Shown: positions 1-13,937 of the stretch, in pieces
Layout of the letters: each line of letters starts with the position of its first letter
Numbering within the stretch: position 1 is the stretch's first letter
Assembly (NCBI GenBank): GCA_964058845.1
Contig: CAXKVR010000652.1
Location: forward strand, 1 to 48,462
Length of the DNA: 48,462 bases
Direction of reading: 5' to 3'
Source of the DNA: Carex sylvatica
Taxonomy: Eukaryota > Streptophyta > Magnoliopsida > Poales > Cyperaceae
Translations under genes and position numbers: made by a program
The notes under the pieces: model-generated
What the model was told of the DNA's origin: nothing
Databases searched by the model: none
The model's input: the letters and a program-made list of their open reading frames with translations, nothing else

Positions 1-3207
<3,207 letters not shown>

Positions 3208-3318
3208 GGATGGATGGATGAAGGATGGAACCCTAGAGAGAGAGGTCGAGTTTTGAGCGCTTAGCACGCAAAAGCGTGGCGCTTTTTGAGGTGAATCGAA
3301 ATCGAAGCGTTGAAAGGT

Positions 3319-3357
3319 TGAAGAGAGAAGAGGAGAGAAAGGAGAGAGAGAGAGACG
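3319..3357 (-). repeat. GA/CT-rich tract in the kinase 5' leader
   Basis: Purine tract (CT-rich on the gene strand) 110-150 bp upstream of the kinase ATG. CT-rich leaders are common in plant 5' UTRs, so this is probably transcribed; no other promoter element was identified with confidence. Confidence 0.5.
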
Positions 3358-3379
3358 AATTGGTATCACCTAAAAAATT

Positions 3380-3780
3380 CGAGAGAGGAATGTTTTTTAA
3401 ATCGGAAATTTCCAAAAATTACAATTCAACTGCGACTTGTTCTGTGAAGTGCCACTGACGAGTGGGCCAGGGTGATTCAGATTAATTGACCAAAAATCGC
3501 AATTCAAGCGTGACTGCCGACTTGCCCTATGATGTCTCGCTGACAAGTGGGCCCCGATAATTCAGATGGATTGACCAAGAATCGCAGTTCAAGTGCGAAT
3601 TGGGCTATGATGTTTCGCTGACAAGTGGTGTCGAATAATTCAGAGAGGAATGTTGTTAAATCGGAATTTTCCCAAAAATTGCAGTTGAAGACTTGAAGTG
3701 CGACTTCGGGAAGATGTTTCACTGACAAGTGGAGTCGGGTAATTCAGAGAGGAATGTCGTTAAATCGGAAATGTTCATGT
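3380..3780. repeat. degenerate tandem array, 80-100 bp units, upstream of the kinase
   Basis: About four diverged units, each with 'ctgacaagtgg' (near 3462, 3539, 3617, 3719) followed by 'aattcaga'; several units add 'gaggaatgttgttaaatcgg'. Unit spacing varies from about 78 to 102 bp. It begins within 200 bp of the kinase start codon, so it lies in the promoter region. Confidence 0.75.
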
Positions 3781-3806
3781 GTGACTGGCGCCAAGATTTT
3801 AACATA

Positions 3807-3911
3807 TTTTAACAGAGTAGTTTTAGCTTGATACAATACACGGACTATATAATCAAAATAGTTTTGTATGTCATTTATGCGCTGCATGAAGCCAAGAATG
3901 TTCTGTTAAAA
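3807..3911. mobile_element. small hairpin MITE F1 (~105 bp)
   Basis: Inverted ends TTTTAACAGAGTAGTTTT and 'ttctgttaaaa' with an inverted interior ('cacggactatataatcaaaa' against 'gtatgtcatttatgcgctgc'). A second copy lies at 13833-13937. Confidence 0.65.
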
Positions 3912-3946
3912 TCATTAAACGATAAGTTTGGCCTGGTAAGTTCCTC

Positions 3947-5470
3947 GGCCATTTTTATTAATACTCTAAAAAATATATATAATTTTAAAAATATTTCCGC
4001 ATTATATTTTTTTGTCAAAATTGTCCCGACCGTCAGGTACACGGGCGGCCCAATCCTCTAGCAGACTGCCTGTGACAGGGGCACCCCACTAGAGACCAGA
4101 CCGCCCCTAGTCCGGACGGTCCTCTTTTTCTTTTTCTTTTTTATTTGTTATTTTTTTTAGAGAGATGTTAATATTTTTTATTTAAATAATTTTGTGAATA
4201 AAAAATTTTCTCTAAAAGTGTATATCAAAAAATAAGACATTTGATATATTTATGAAGTGATGTCGTAACTCTTTATAATTTTGATTGATTTGATTTGTCA
4301 GTTGGATATTACAAGTCTAAAGATAACACTAATTAAGGACTTGATATTAATTCTTAATAATTTATTTTAGTCAAATATACACCAGAAAATATAGTTAAAT
4401 TGTCTCAATGATATACATATACATATACATATATATACATATATATACACGTATATACATGTATTGTATTATATATACATATATTATATATATGTATAAT
4501 ATATACATAGTTCATGCGCTGACATTTGTGGCGCATGATGCAGCGCATGCGGCGGCATTTGCAGTGCATACGCCGCATTTGACCTCTGCTGGTAAATCAG
4601 AATGTAGAGCATTCAAAAATACACATAATTGACACAAATTTTAATTTATTTGGATTTTTCTACAGTTAGTTATGAATTTCCAAAGTTCAGCTTTCGAAGA
4701 AACTTTAAACATCGATAACTTTGACTAGGAAAGTCGGATTTGCGCGTATGGCCAATTTTCGGAAAGGGGGGGACAAGATGGATCCGAATATTTCAAAAAA
4801 AAACGTCGTTTAGTGTCTCAAAAATTCAGTTTAAGTTTTTGTTCGACGGTAGACATAAAACGATCGGCATTTTGTTTAGTCAAAAGCCTAAGAGATTATT
4901 CAAGAATTACCCATATAATTATTTTAAACTGCATTTACTATTTATTGTATTTGTTTGCCTATCCGAGCAAATGATATATGTTGACAATAGTCAAATAATT
5001 CAATTATTCTCTAAAAAAAAAAAATTGAAATCATTGAGGCAATCTAACTATATTTTCTGATGTATATTTCAATAAAATAAATTATAAAGAATTAATGTCA
5101 AGTCCTTAATTAGTGTTATCTTTAGACTTGTGATATCCAACTGACAAATCAAATCAATCAAAGTTATAAAGAGGTACGACATCACTTCATAAATATATCA
5201 AATGTCTTATTTTTTGATATACACTATAAACAAGAAAAAAAATTATTCACAAAATTATTTAAACAAAAATACTAAGATCTCTCTAAAAAAAAAACAGATG
5301 ACCGCCCGAACCAGGGGCAGTGTGGTCCCTAGTGGGGTGCCCCTATCACGAGCGGTCTGCTAGGGGATTGGGTCGTTCGTGGGCCTGGCGGTCGGGGCAA
5401 TTTTAACAAAAAATCTAATGCGGGAGCATTTTTTAAATTATATTTTTTTAGGGTATTAATAAAAATAGCC
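3947..5470. mobile_element. long-terminal-inverted-repeat DNA transposon, non-autonomous (1.52 kb)
   Basis: Left arm about 3947-4386 and right arm about 5040-5470 are inverted copies of each other over roughly 430 bp with scattered differences. Ends: GGCCATTTTTATTAATACTC and GGGTATTAATAAAAATAGCC. Each arm contains a GC-rich block ('ggggcaccccactag' in the left arm, 'ctagtggggtgcccc' in the right) and the stretch 'aagtccttaattagtgttat'. The unique middle holds a TATACA microsatellite, a GC-rich patch at 4514-4585 and an open frame at 4740-5060 with no recognisable domain. No target duplication was found, so the superfamily is uncertain; long arms without coding sequence suit a Mutator-like or foldback element. 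Confidence 0.8.
4400..4508. repeat. TATACA/TATA microsatellite
   Basis: Imperfect run of 'atatac' units inside the long-TIR element. Confidence 0.8.
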
Positions 5471-5490
5471 TGTCATATTGATTGGAAAAC

Positions 5491-5677
5491 AAATTTGCTG
5501 CAATCCGAATTGGATGAACAGTACCCTGAAATCTCTGCTTTTCTAAATCCAACTGTTGATTTATTTTGAGATGTGTGCACAAAAAACTTAGTTGTTTGGA
5601 AATACGTGTACAAAAAAAGTTAAACAGTTAGATTTAAAAAAGTAGGAATTTCATCCAATTCGAATCACAGCAGATTT
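5491..5677. mobile_element. palindromic MITE J1
   Basis: Left end 'ctgcaatccgaattggatga' is inverted at the right end 'catccaattcgaatcacagc'. Inner arm 'aaatccaactgttgattt' also has its inverse. Related copies at 11363-11480 (left half) and 30539-30706. Confidence 0.7.
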
Positions 5678-5936
5678 CATTCTGATTGATTGACCAATAT
5701 TTAGCTGGTAAAGTTTGTCAAAACTCAAAAAAGCAGCTCTGCTTTGAAAAGCTCCTTTTGCTGTTTACATATTTTATACATACTTTTTGTACCCTTTTCA
5801 AAAAGTATTATGTTCCTTTTTATCCCTTTTTAATGTAAATATTCTATTTACCAAAGATATTTTGTAGTGCTGTACAAATGGAGATGGAATTTCTCTGGTA
5901 AACCAAAAAAATTGACCAGCTAAGGAATGTTTTGAC

Positions 5937-6352
5937 CAGTGTTGTAAATAACAATATACATGTGGTCTCGTCGGACGGATGGGATACTATTAAATAATTA
6001 ATTGATATGCAGTCAATTTAATCAGAGTTTTGAAGATAATTTTACATTTACATTAAAGTTATATAAATTATTAAAAATTATTAATTTAGCATATCAAACT
6101 TATTAAATAAACTTATTTTAACTTAATTTTATTGTCAATTAATAAAATTTTATAAAATTGTTATTTAGAAAAACTCATATAAGATAAAGTATAATACATA
6201 AAAGATAAAACTGATACATAAATAAATAGTAATAGTAAAATTGACCAACTAATTGGTCGTATAAACGAAAATGGACTATTTGTAATGATTTTATCCTCGG
6301 ACACGACAAATCAGTTGATTATTCGAACTAAACGGTCATTTCTACAACACTG
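5937..6352. mobile_element. hAT-like non-autonomous transposon (416 bp)
   Basis: Ends CAGTGTTGTAAATAAC and 'tctacaacactg'. Flanks GTTTTGAC (5929-5936) and GTTTTGAG (6353-6360) are an 8-bp target duplication with one change; the duplicated copy near 9410 keeps the empty site 'atgttttgagtttt'. An 8-bp duplication and C-A-G-T-G start fit hAT. No transposase. Confidence 0.8.
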
Positions 6353-6418
6353 GTTTTGAGTTTTAATTTTCAAAATTTATTTTATAAGCAAAATATAACG
6401 AATTCAAACTGTATAAAC

Positions 6419-7338
6419 CAGTGTTCTAAATAGCGCCATTATAGCATTTTTGGACCCTAAACGCTAAGTTATGATATCAAAAACCGCTATTTGAGCTACA
6501 GACGTTATAGCGGTAATAGCGGTCAACTATAGTGCATAGCGTGTAGCACAAATAGCTCGCGCTATGCAACATGAGCTCTCTTTTTTTTTCTTTTCAATTT
6601 ATATGGGTTTTAAATAAAGGCTCAAATTGAATTTTAACCATTATTTATTTTTTGCAATTGACGTACTAAGTTTTTATTAAAATATTAATTATGAAATGAG
6701 AGATCCATCAAACAAAATCAAATCAGGAAGCTACATCGAGCTAGAAATAGGAACGTTTTCAAGGAACAACCATTCCAAACAAGCAACCTAGGTAATTTTA
6801 AGTTTTAACATTTAATTAAAATTTATATCACTTTGATTTAAACTTTTGTTCCTATTTATTAATCAATTCTGGTACGTAGAATAATTTGTCATAGAGAAAT
6901 GAAAAGTTACAAGAGACTCCCTAATTTGTTTTCTGTTCTGCAAACTTGAGGGGGGGGGGGGGGGGGGATGGGGGGGTAAAATTAGGACATTTATTTTTTA
7001 AATTTGGGTAGTTTGTCTTTACTTTCAAATATGAGATTAATTTTACTTTTTACTAAATTAGCGAGTAGTTCTGTTTTAGTGCAATTTATGTTACTGTTTT
7101 TTTTTTTTCCTTTTTTGAAGTAACAAAATGATACTTACTATGAGGTAGTTGAAATATTTTGAATAAATTAAGATAGTTAATTATGCCATGATGTCTATAA
7201 TATAGTACAAATATATAATATGTTTTATATATAAAAAAAAACGCTATGTAGCATAGCTTTCTCTATAGCGACGCTATTCGCTATAGTTTTTTTTTTAGAC
7301 TTCCCACTATGACGTGATAAACGCTATTTAGAACCTTG
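6419..7338. mobile_element. hAT-like non-autonomous transposon (920 bp)
   Basis: Ends CAGTGTTCTAAATAGCG and CGCTATTTAGAACCTTG, with perfect 8-bp target duplications GTATAAAC (6411-6418 and 7339-7346). Subterminal regions are rich in 'ctatagcg/cgctatag', the usual clustered-repeat pattern of hAT ends. Contains a poly-G tract at 6950-6967. No transposase reading frame. Likely relatives at 41257-41393 and 47625-48291. Confidence 0.85.
6950..6976. repeat. poly-G tract
   Basis: Eighteen G, then AT, then seven G, inside the hAT-like element; striking in such AT-rich DNA. Confidence 0.95.
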
Positions 7339-7879
7339 GTATAAACTGATCTACTTTACCATTAATGTGTTTACATACAAAAATTTATAAATATGCAAAA
7401 TCATTTGTCGTAAAAAAATAATAATAAATAAATACCTTATAATTAACTTAAAAACCTTTTTTTGGCAACCTGATATATGTTACTAAATGAATTTAAAAAA
7501 ATTTTAATTATATACTTACTTGCATCACTTATAAAATATATCAGTTTAAGCAGTTTGAATTTTTTGTTTGAAGACTATTTGTTAGATTTTGGAAGTCATT
7601 GACATTTAGATTGAAATATAATATTGACAGGTGCAAAAATCTGTAATGCAATTGAACTTAAAAAAAAAAAAATCCAAGCTATAAATAAATAATTATATAC
7701 ATGAAGAAAAATGCCTACCTTGGTTTTGGTTTATCCACGGTATCAAATCTTATTAGTCAAAATAATATATAAAATGAAAGCTAGATCTTTGTAAATTTAA
7801 AAAATTGTACGGATGCCCTTTTTTTTATTTACAACCATTGAAAGAGTTCCAAGTATTGAGGGACAATGACAATTTTGCC

Positions 7880-9075
7880 GAAATTTTTATAAATATCCAA
7901 AAAAAATTAAATTACAAAATCTATCCACTTTTTGAATGGATTTCGATTTATGCCCATTCCACTCATCCAATAATCAGATTTTGGACAAATTTTCGGTTAG
8001 TGGGTACTCAGATGCATGCAAATTGTTGCTTGGATGCATGCAAATTGTTGGATTATTGAGTAACCGGAAAGAAGTGGATTGTCCAATTATTGGGTAACCG
8101 GTTTCATGGTTCGGTATTGAGTAACCAGAAAGACCATTTTTTTTTAAAACCTTCTGAAATTGGCTCTGTTGGTCCGTGAGTTATAAAAATTAATATTTAA
8201 AAGAAATAATAATTAACATAATTTCAAAAAAAATTGATAAGTTTCAGTTTACTTAATATATATACTACTTAATTATCAATTCCAGAGTATATCATTCATT
8301 ATACTTATGATAGTCTAGATATTTTATAAAGTATTATGATAGTCTAGATATTTTAAAAAGCATATTAACACCAAGTACATATGAATAAATAAATAAATCA
8401 TATTACGGGTTTCAAAATGTAATGTATTAAATATTCATAAATATAGAAATTACTGAATTATAATTTATGTAGAAATGACTCAAATTATATTTTTGTGCAG
8501 TTCAAATAGTTCATTTACGGATTATGGGTCTTGACCAAAATATTAGAACATACACAATTTTACTAATTTCTCAATATTCAAACTATGATTTATACTTATT
8601 ATTTGAGTCAACATAATTTCAAAAATTAAATAATTTACAAATTAATTATAAAAAAAATCTTACTTTTTTCTCTTCCTTTCTCTCTCTGAGGCTTTCCTTT
8701 CTCTTCGCCTGAATGTGATTTCCTTTCTCTTCGTCTGAGTGTAATCTAAGATGTGCTTCGAATGTATAGACAGATTACAAAACCGGTTATCAAACCACCG
8801 GATATCTTTACGCTAACTGAATAACCGAAAATATTGGACATGTCCGGTCACCCAATAACTGGTCCAAAACCGGTTATCCAACCACTGGAAATTTTCCTTC
8901 TTTCCGGTTATTGAGTAACCGAACCTTTTCTCCATGTCCGGGTATTGGACCCCCCCAGAAATTTGATCCAAATCCGGTTATTGGATAACCAGAATGGATA
9001 TAAATCGAAATACATTTAAAAAGTAGGTAGATTTCGTAATTTTATTATTTTTTGGGTATTTATAAATTTTTTGGC
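7880..9075. mobile_element. long-TIR Mutator-like non-autonomous transposon (1.2 kb)
   Basis: Left arm about 7880-8140 and right arm about 8780-9075 are inverted copies: 'gaaatttttataaatatcc' against 'gggtatttataaatttt', and many 'ccggttattgagtaaccg'-type palindromic motifs. Flanks AATTTTGCC (7871-7879) and AATGTTGTC (9076-9084) both align to AATTTTGTC at the uninterrupted second copy near 10325, supporting a diverged 9-bp target duplication. No transposase. Confidence 0.75.
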
Positions 9076-9382
9076 AATGTTGTCTAACACCCTATTGTTC
9101 TATTTATAACCTTTATTAAATGATAAATTAACCGTATTTTTTTATTTTTTGGATACAAATTGGATATTAGATAGATACAGATTGGATATTTATTAAAAAA
9201 TTTGAATTTCATAATATTTATCTAATTATAATGATGAATATTTTTTTAATAATATATATATTAAACTATATGGTATATATTTATTTGAATACAAATAATT
9301 GAAATATAAAATCCTATCTAATACGAATCTGATATTATCCACTCCGTTTTCACCCCTATGGAGAATCTTTTCTCCGATAAAA

Positions 9383-10385
9383 AAAAAAAATTGACCAACT
9401 AAGAATGTTTTGAGTTTTAATTTTCAAATTTTATCTTATAAGTTCAAAATAATGAATTCAATATGTTCAAACTAATATACTTGACGATTGATGTGTTTAG
9501 ATACAAAAATTTATAAATCGTCGAAGTTATTTGTCAAGCTATCAAAAAATAATAAGAAAATAAATACATTACAATTAACTTGATAACTTTTTTTTTACCG
9601 GTTGATATATATTACTAATAAATGAATTCATTTATGAGGAGGGATTCAATTACATTTTTTTTTGTGACACTGAATTACACTCTTTATTTTTAAAGTTTTT
9701 AAATTTCAAACCGTTCAACATAATGGATATGTTAAAATGTGCTTGCAGATCAAATTTTATATTTTTTTGAATTTTTTTATTATTTATTAAGTATTTTAAA
9801 AAATTGCTATATTCAGACCGTTGAATTTTTGTACCCATCTTAATAAATAGTAAAAAAATTCAGAAAAATATAAAATTTGATCTGCAAGCACATTTAACAT
9901 ATCCATCAAATTGAACGGTTTGGATCGACTATTTGAACTTTGTAAATATAGGATGTAATCCGGTGTCACCAAAAAAGAGTGTAATTAGATCCCTCTTCAA
10001 AAATTTATAAATTATGCATGTACATGCGTAATTTTAAAGCATAACAGTTTGAATTGAAATACAATATTATTTTGCTGACATGTGCAAAAACCTGTAATTA
10101 CAATTGAACTTAAAAAAATCCAAGCTATAAATAAATAATTATATACATGAAGAAAAATTCTTACCTCGGTTTTGGATTATCCACGGTATCAAATCTTATT
10201 AGTCAAAATAATAAATAATATGAAAGCTAAATCTTCATAAATTTTAAAAATTGTACGGATTTTTTTTTTTTTTTTTGTTATTAACAACCATTGAATGAGT
10301 TCCAATTATTCAGGAACAATGACAATTTTGTCTCCAAGTCCAAGGTAATTGTTCTATTTATAACCTCTATTAAATGATGAATTTG
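9383..10385. repeat. segmental duplication, copy 2
   Basis: Matches the interrupted copy at 5893-9128 in the same orientation and preserves the uninterrupted sites of its three transposons. It is itself interrupted only by the hairpin MITE at 9636-9998. Confidence 0.8.
9636..9998. mobile_element. hairpin MITE E1 (363 bp)
   Basis: Outer ends GAGGAGGGATTCAATTAC and 'gtaattagatccctcttc' are inverted. Inner arms carry 'gatcaaattttatatttttt' and its inverse 'aaatataaaatttgatctgc', the core shared with the A, B and C hairpin elements. Copy 1 of the segmental duplication lacks it, so it inserted after the duplication. Confidence 0.8.
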
Positions 10386-11362
10386 CAGCTTAATGGGACT
10401 AAATGCAATTACACTCTATGTTGATATTCATATTACATGTTGGTCCCTGTTATGTTTATAAATTTATTCAAAGATTAAACAGTCAATTAGAACTACTTAA
10501 TATAATCTTCATCTGAAAATTTATTTGGAGATTAATATTATCTTCTTTTATAGTTTTTTGCTCTTAGATGTTTTCTTATTAATCACGTTTTTTGTCGAAA
10601 GTGAAACTGATTTTTTTTATGGAATTGTCAATAACAGATATATTAATAAAAAAAAATATTTACAAATTTGTATGTATACTAAAACGTATATCCATCGGAT
10701 ATGCTGCCCATATTAACACATATATGTTAAAACATGCCAACCGAAAAAATAATGAAACACATAACACATATTTTAATATTAGCATTCAAACTCAATTATG
10801 TTGAATGTGGTCAAGTCAATATTTATTTTTTAAGTAGGAATAATAATTTGAATGGTTAGGTGGGTAACTAACACAGATTATGAAATTTAAGAATTTGTAC
10901 CAATTGTAACTTTTCAACCGTTGATTTTTTTTTTTTTAATGTGTTGCATTTTAAGGGTAGAAATTGTTTTATTGGTACTACCCACAAACTTTTTTTTTTC
11001 ATGTTAGGTACTAGCTAGAAAGAAATATGGGATTGTGAAAATTTAAAAACTATAATTTTAATTTTTCACACAAATCTCAATACAAATTGAATGATTTAGA
11101 CCAGATATATAATCGAATTTGGCTAATATTAACGCATGTCAATACACGGAGGAATATCCGTATGTTTGGATGGACTATACTTGAATTAATTAGTACTAAC
11201 AAAGAAATAGCACTATCGAAAATACTTGAATTATACTTGACTGGCGGCGCTAAAGTTAATGCAGTCTAGTCAATATTTATTTTCTAGTAGAAATGAGAAT
11301 TCTTTTTCTCATGATTGGAAGCCCTTGGGCAAGAAATGAGAAAATTGAATGAATGGATAGGT
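10386..11362. other. AT-rich intergenic DNA, nothing recognised
   Basis: Homopolymer T runs (near 10260 and 10928) and small open frames without coding character. No element ends or gene remnants identified. Confidence 0.4.
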
Positions 11363-11480
11363 AGGTAGGAATGAAATCTACTGCGATCCGAATTGGATGA
11401 ACAGTATTCTGAAATCTCTGTTTTTTCAAATCTAATCGTTCAACTTTTTCTGTGCACGCATCTCCAAACAGTTAATTTTT
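11363..11480. mobile_element. palindromic MITE J2, left half
   Basis: 'gaaatctactgcgatccgaa' and 'tggatgaacagtattctgaa' match the left arm of the element at 30539-30706; the inverted right arm is absent. Confidence 0.6.
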
Positions 11481-11499
11481 CTGTTTTTTTTTTTCAAAT

Positions 11500-11840
11500 T
11501 GATTCGGTTTGATCCGAATTTTGATCGGACGGTCCGAATTACCAACTCAAAATTAAAGGAAAAGGAAAGAAAGTGACTAATTGTATAATCACATCAAAAT
11601 GGACCTGACACCCCATTGAATTTGAGTTTGTGGAATTTTTCAAATTAATTTGTTTTAGTCTAAATTCTGATCAAGACAGTTTGAATTTTTAAATTTGAGT
11701 TAGTGCAAGGAAAAATATCACATCAAAATTGACCAAACACTCCATTCAATTTTAGTTAGTAGAATTTTCAAATTAATTCGTTTTGGTTTAAATTCTAATC
11801 GAGACAGTGAATTTTAAATTTGAGTTAGTGGAAGGAATAA
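11500..11840. repeat. short diverged direct repeat, ~120-bp period
   Basis: 'aattttcaaattaattcgtt' type segments occur about 11500, 11635 and 11765, each followed by 'gatc(g)agacagt' and 'aatttgagttagtg'. Probably a small old tandem array. Confidence 0.45.
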
Positions 11841-12033
11841 AATTAAATTATAAAAAGATTGACTATAGAATTAAAGGAAAACAAAATTTAGATTAACCTA
11901 TTAATTCGTATTAATTTCTAGTTTAGTACTTATATAATTATTAATCACGTCACATTTAATTGACTAGACACCTCATTCATTGGTGGTTGGTTGTAGTGTT
12001 GCAAACAAAAGTACACAACATATATTAGTATAA

Positions 12034-12340
12034 GAGGAGAGATCCACTTACACTCTTTTTTGGTGGCACCGTATTATATTTTACATTTTTAAAGTTCAAA
12101 TAGTCGATTCAAACCGTTCAACTTAATGAATATATTAAAATGTGCTTTCAGATCAAATTTTACATTTTTCTAAATTTTTTTTACAATTTATTAAGATGGA
12201 TACAAAAATCCAATGGTCTAAAAATAACGATTTTGTAAAATGCTTAATAAATAGTAAAAAAAATTCAAAAAAAAATTAAAATTTGATCTGCAAGTGCATT
12301 TTAATATACTCATCACGTTGAATGGTTTGAATAAGTATTA
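12034..12340. mobile_element. hairpin MITE E2, right end lost
   Basis: Starts GAGGAGAGATCCACTTACAC like E1 (9636-9998) and has both inner arms ('gatcaaattttacatttttc', 'aaaatttgatctgcaagtgc'). The right outer arm ends after 'gaatggtttgaataag'. Confidence 0.7.
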
Positions 12341-12364
12341 ATTTACCACACATGGAAATATAAT

Positions 12365-12836
12365 GAGAATTTTTTTCTATAAAAATTAATTAAAAAAAAG
12401 AGAAATAGAAAGAGTACACTGGGTTTTTTATTGGTAGAAAAATAGTAGAAATTCTACCAATTCTAATAATTCAAAAGTTTGAATTGACATAATTACTACC
12501 GATCCAAACCGGTTTTTTATTTTTTATTTATTCTAGTAAAATACAAAAAGATTTTTAAAAAAATAAATAAATCTCTTAAAATTAATATGTAATAGAAACA
12601 TTCATCTATTTTTTTTAAAACTTTTTATATTTTAATAAAAATGTAATAGAAGAATTCCATCTTCATATTCAAACAATAAAAAAACTGAGTTAGGATATGT
12701 AAGAATTCTATCAATTCAAACTTTTGAATTATTAGATCAATATGATTCTTTTCGATCTTTCTACCAATAAAAATCCTAATGTACTCTTTCTATTATCTCT
12801 CTTCATTTTTATTAATTTCTATAGAAACAAAATCCC
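12365..12836. mobile_element. palindromic MITE with 9-bp target duplication (472 bp)
   Basis: Ends GAGAATTTTTTTCTATA and TATAGAAACAAAATCCC; arms include 'attcaaaagtttgaattg' against 'caattcaaacttttgaat'. Flanks AAATATAAT (12356-12364) and ACATATAAT (12837-12845) match at 8 of 9. Mutator-like by duplication length, but its inner arms are not those of the A/B/C/E elements. Confidence 0.7.
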
Positions 12837-13373
12837 ACATATAATTGTCTATTACTGATTCCAAAATCGTTGATTTCTCCCTTTTTTGTGCAAGAATGAA
12901 GCAAATTTATATAAAATAAAAATAAGAAACTTATTGATATGGGCTTTGATATCTATTTAAAATTGGCTAGTTTTCCTGTAAAGACGTGACGAACATTTCA
13001 AAAATTGATATAATTTGATTTAAAATTTGAAATCAAGCACACACATCTTAAAAATTAGAATCATGTTATGATGTATTTTTTAATAATTAATAAAAATTAC
13101 ATGGTTCAATATATAAACGTCCTAATAAATTATATTAATTGTGAGATTGTTCTACCATGTTTGCACGATACAATAATTTGATAGAAAATTAATATTTGAT
13201 TGCTAAAAAGAGTATACGACAAAAAATTAAAAATTAGATATCTAAATCCTCATGATATAGATATTAATACGTGGAACCTATCTCGTGCATGAAAAGATAC
13301 CATCACTTATTTATTTAATTTTTCATTTATCGATCATTTTATAACAATTTGTTGCATGAATGTAATATTATTT

Positions 13374-13425
13374 AATTTCTCCTTTTGATATTTTATATTA
13401 ATGGAAAATATCAAAAGGAGAAATT
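13374..13425. repeat. perfect 21-bp inverted repeat with 10-nt loop
   Basis: Arms 13374-13394 and 13405-13425 pair without a mismatch (arm AATTTCTCCTTTTGATATTT plus one T). Isolated; no surrounding element recognised. Confidence 0.85.
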
Positions 13426-13654
13426 AGTTTAATGTAAATTGATTAGCAAATTGAGAAAATTTGAATTTACATTATTAAATCCTAGGATAAAGTATAGACA
13501 ATTTTATTTTGTATGATTGTGGATTGAGGTCTAAATTAGTTATATTAATTTAGATCGACTTAAGTTATTAATATTTAATTAATTAGAGTATAAAATTAAA
13601 ACCGTGTAATGTTTGGCTTAAGGTTATTTATTTATTTATTTTTGCCTCAATTGA

Positions 13655-13755
13655 GCATCTTGAATCAAACAAAGGCGTGAATCAAACAAGATATAAAAGG
13701 GCATGAATCAAGAAAACTTAAAATATAAAATGGCATGAATCAACCAAGATATATA
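13655..13755. repeat. short direct repeats of GGCATGAATCAA
   Basis: 'gcgtgaatcaa', 'ggcatgaatcaa' and 'ggcatgaatcaacc' occur within 70 bp, each followed by 'agatata' or 'aaaatataaa'. Imperfect tandem array. Confidence 0.55.
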
Positions 13756-13832
13756 TGCTTTTTTTTGCCCTCATTTGCGCATCCTTTCCTTTCCCTTCCA
13801 CAATTTATTTACATAATAATACTAGATAAATA

Positions 13833-13937
13833 TTTTAACAGATTAGTTTTGACTTTATGCAGTGCACAAACCATATGCAACTCTATTTTGATTGTATAGT
13901 CTGTGCGTTGTGTAAAGCCAAAACTGCTCTGTTAAAC
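13833..13937. mobile_element. small hairpin MITE F2 (~105 bp)
   Basis: Ends TTTTAACAGATTAGTTTTG and 'ccaaaactgctctgttaaa' are inverted, as are 'gcagtgcacaaaccata' and 'tatagtctgtgcgttg'. Same family as 3807-3911. Confidence 0.7.

Larger units (their letters stand above)
5893..9128. repeat. segmental duplication, copy 1 (interrupted by three transposons)
   Basis: The pieces 5893-5936, 6353-6418, 7339-7879 and 9076-9128 read in order as one sequence that matches 9383-10385. Shared landmarks: 'aaaattgaccagctaagg', 'ttttgagttttaattttc', 'tccaagctataaataaataa', 'tatcaaatcttattagtcaa', 'ttgttctatttataacct'. The gaps between the pieces are exactly elements 5937-6352, 6419-7338 and 7880-9075. Confidence 0.8.

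Noticed and set aside
3208..3369. Upstream in-frame start adding 54 residues to the kinase
   Set aside because: The extra residues are Ser/Phe-rich and lie in the CT-rich leader; family proteins begin at the MADSS methionine.
4740..5060. 106-codon open frame in the long-TIR element
   Set aside because: Composition follows the AT-rich DNA, no domain recognised, and it runs into the terminal repeat.
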